Part shown: piece by piece, positions 37,145 through 37,414 of the stretch
How positions within the stretch are numbered: position 1 is the first letter of the stretch
Layout of the letters: each line of letters begins with the position of its first letter
Assembly (NCBI GenBank): GCA_903789495.1
Contig: CAIFEQ010000021.1
Span: forward strand, 1 to 37,414
Source of the DNA: an uncultured Erysipelotrichaceae bacterium
GTDB taxonomy: Bacteria; Bacillota_I; Bacilli_A; Erysipelotrichales; Erysipelotrichaceae
Direction of reading: 5' to 3'
Length of the DNA stretch: 37,414 nt
Made by a program: the position numbers and the translations under genes
Notes under the pieces: generated by a model
Told to the model about the DNA's origin: nothing
The model's input: only the letters and a program-made list of their open reading frames with translations
Database searches by the model: none

Positions 37145-37153
37145 ATTTTAGCA
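37145..37153 (-). promoter_or_regulatory. Extended -10 element of exported-protein operon
   Basis: TGCTAAAAT on the minus strand, identical to the -10 element of the MerR-type gene at 3670-3678. It ends 11 bases before the ATG, giving a predicted leader of about five bases without a Shine-Dalgarno site. Confidence 0.45.
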
Positions 37154-37254
37154 CAGCCCTCTCCGGACAGGCAAATCAGACGGAACGGATCTGGCTGCGC
37201 ATCTCATTCAGGATGCCCGGGAGTTTGACAGTTGAGAGAAGACCCGAAATAAAG

Positions 37255-37282
37255 ATCAGCGCATAGCAGTGCTGATTTTTTT
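37255..37282 (+). terminator. Orphan terminator-like hairpin
   Basis: ATCAGC and GCTGAT form a 6-bp stem with a 10-base loop, followed by seven T residues. No plus-strand gene lies upstream in this window (the neighbour is on the minus strand). It might end a short RNA from TTGACA at 37225-37230, or be left from a lost gene. The AT-rich stretch 37284-37359 otherwise holds nothing I can identify. Confidence 0.5.
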
Positions 37283-37359
37283 CATTTTTCCTGTCAAATT
37301 TTATGATTTTATATATCGTGTTATGTCGTTTTATGTTATCATTCCTTTGGAGGTGCTTT

Positions 37360-37414
37360 ATTGTGAACTTCCTCAATAATTAACTGTCGAGCAGAAGAGA
37401 GCTGGAATGTGACA
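37360..37414. repeat. Right copy of 55-bp terminal inverted repeat
   Basis: Perfect reverse complement of bases 1-55. The bases just inside it (up to 37359) are AT-rich and differ from those inside the left copy, so the identity stops sharply. A Shine-Dalgarno-like GGAGG at 37349-37353 precedes a GTG within the repeat, but that frame closes after six codons, so no coding sequence is called. Confidence 0.95.

Noticed and set aside
37176-37376. A 66-codon minus-strand open frame near the right end
   Set aside because: AT-rich with lysine- and asparagine-heavy composition, runs into the terminal repeat, no ribosome site, and a plus-strand terminator-like hairpin lies inside it.

Overview
The window reads as one continuous piece of a chromosome from a fermentative, gut-type Bacillota, with GC content by eye in the high 50s. 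Erysipelotrichia is my best guess: an A/V-type ATPase operon, Gram-positive-style Shine-Dalgarno sites, an ABC-F protein and a clostridial-type proteolipid. This is a judgement from gene content, not a database result. No rRNA, tRNA, CRISPR array, phage module or complete insertion sequence was found. The first and last 55 bases are perfect inverted copies of each other. The window therefore probably ends inside two opposed copies of a repeat.

Layout. Positions 1-9541 look like a metabolic and regulatory region. It holds an MFS transporter, a decayed gene remnant beside an unknown 487-residue protein, a MerR/BmrR-like regulator, an NAD(P)-dependent amine-dehydrogenase-like protein behind a MerR-style promoter with a 19-bp spacer, a large FMN/Fe-S/FAD oxidoreductase of the 2,4-dienoyl-CoA reductase type, a divergent cysteine-rich Crp/Fnr-like regulator with a palindrome between the two, and an aspartate/glutamate racemase. 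Positions 9763-12719 hold a secreted lipoprotein esterase, a stomatin-like SPFH protein with a small membrane partner, and a MutT-type Nudix hydrolase. Positions 12726-18063 hold a SauUSI-like PLD nuclease/helicase (a candidate type IV restriction enzyme), a GNAT acetyltransferase and an ABC-F ATPase.

Positions 18147-25588 form a DNA repair block. An Ada-AlkA fusion is coupled to an O6-methylguanine methyltransferase on the plus strand, and mutS-uvrA runs convergently on the minus strand, with the uvrA start overlapping the mutS stop. Positions 25781-34190 hold a complete nine-gene A/V-type ATPase operon in the order H-C-I-K-F-E-A-B-D, closed by a strong terminator. Positions 34206-37136 (minus) form a compact four-gene operon: an exported protein of unknown function, a GNAT-like protein, a DUF1835 protein and a GNAT acetyltransferase.

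Across the window, several monocistronic or first genes have a recognisable -10 box only 6-11 bases before the start codon and no Shine-Dalgarno site, which suggests leaderless or nearly leaderless transcripts. The most informative regulatory predictions are the MerR-type promoter at 4698-4728 and the Crp-like palindrome at 7897-7916. I found no clear, wholly new multi-gene system. The least explained parts are the 487-residue protein, the SPFH partner and the exported-protein operon.
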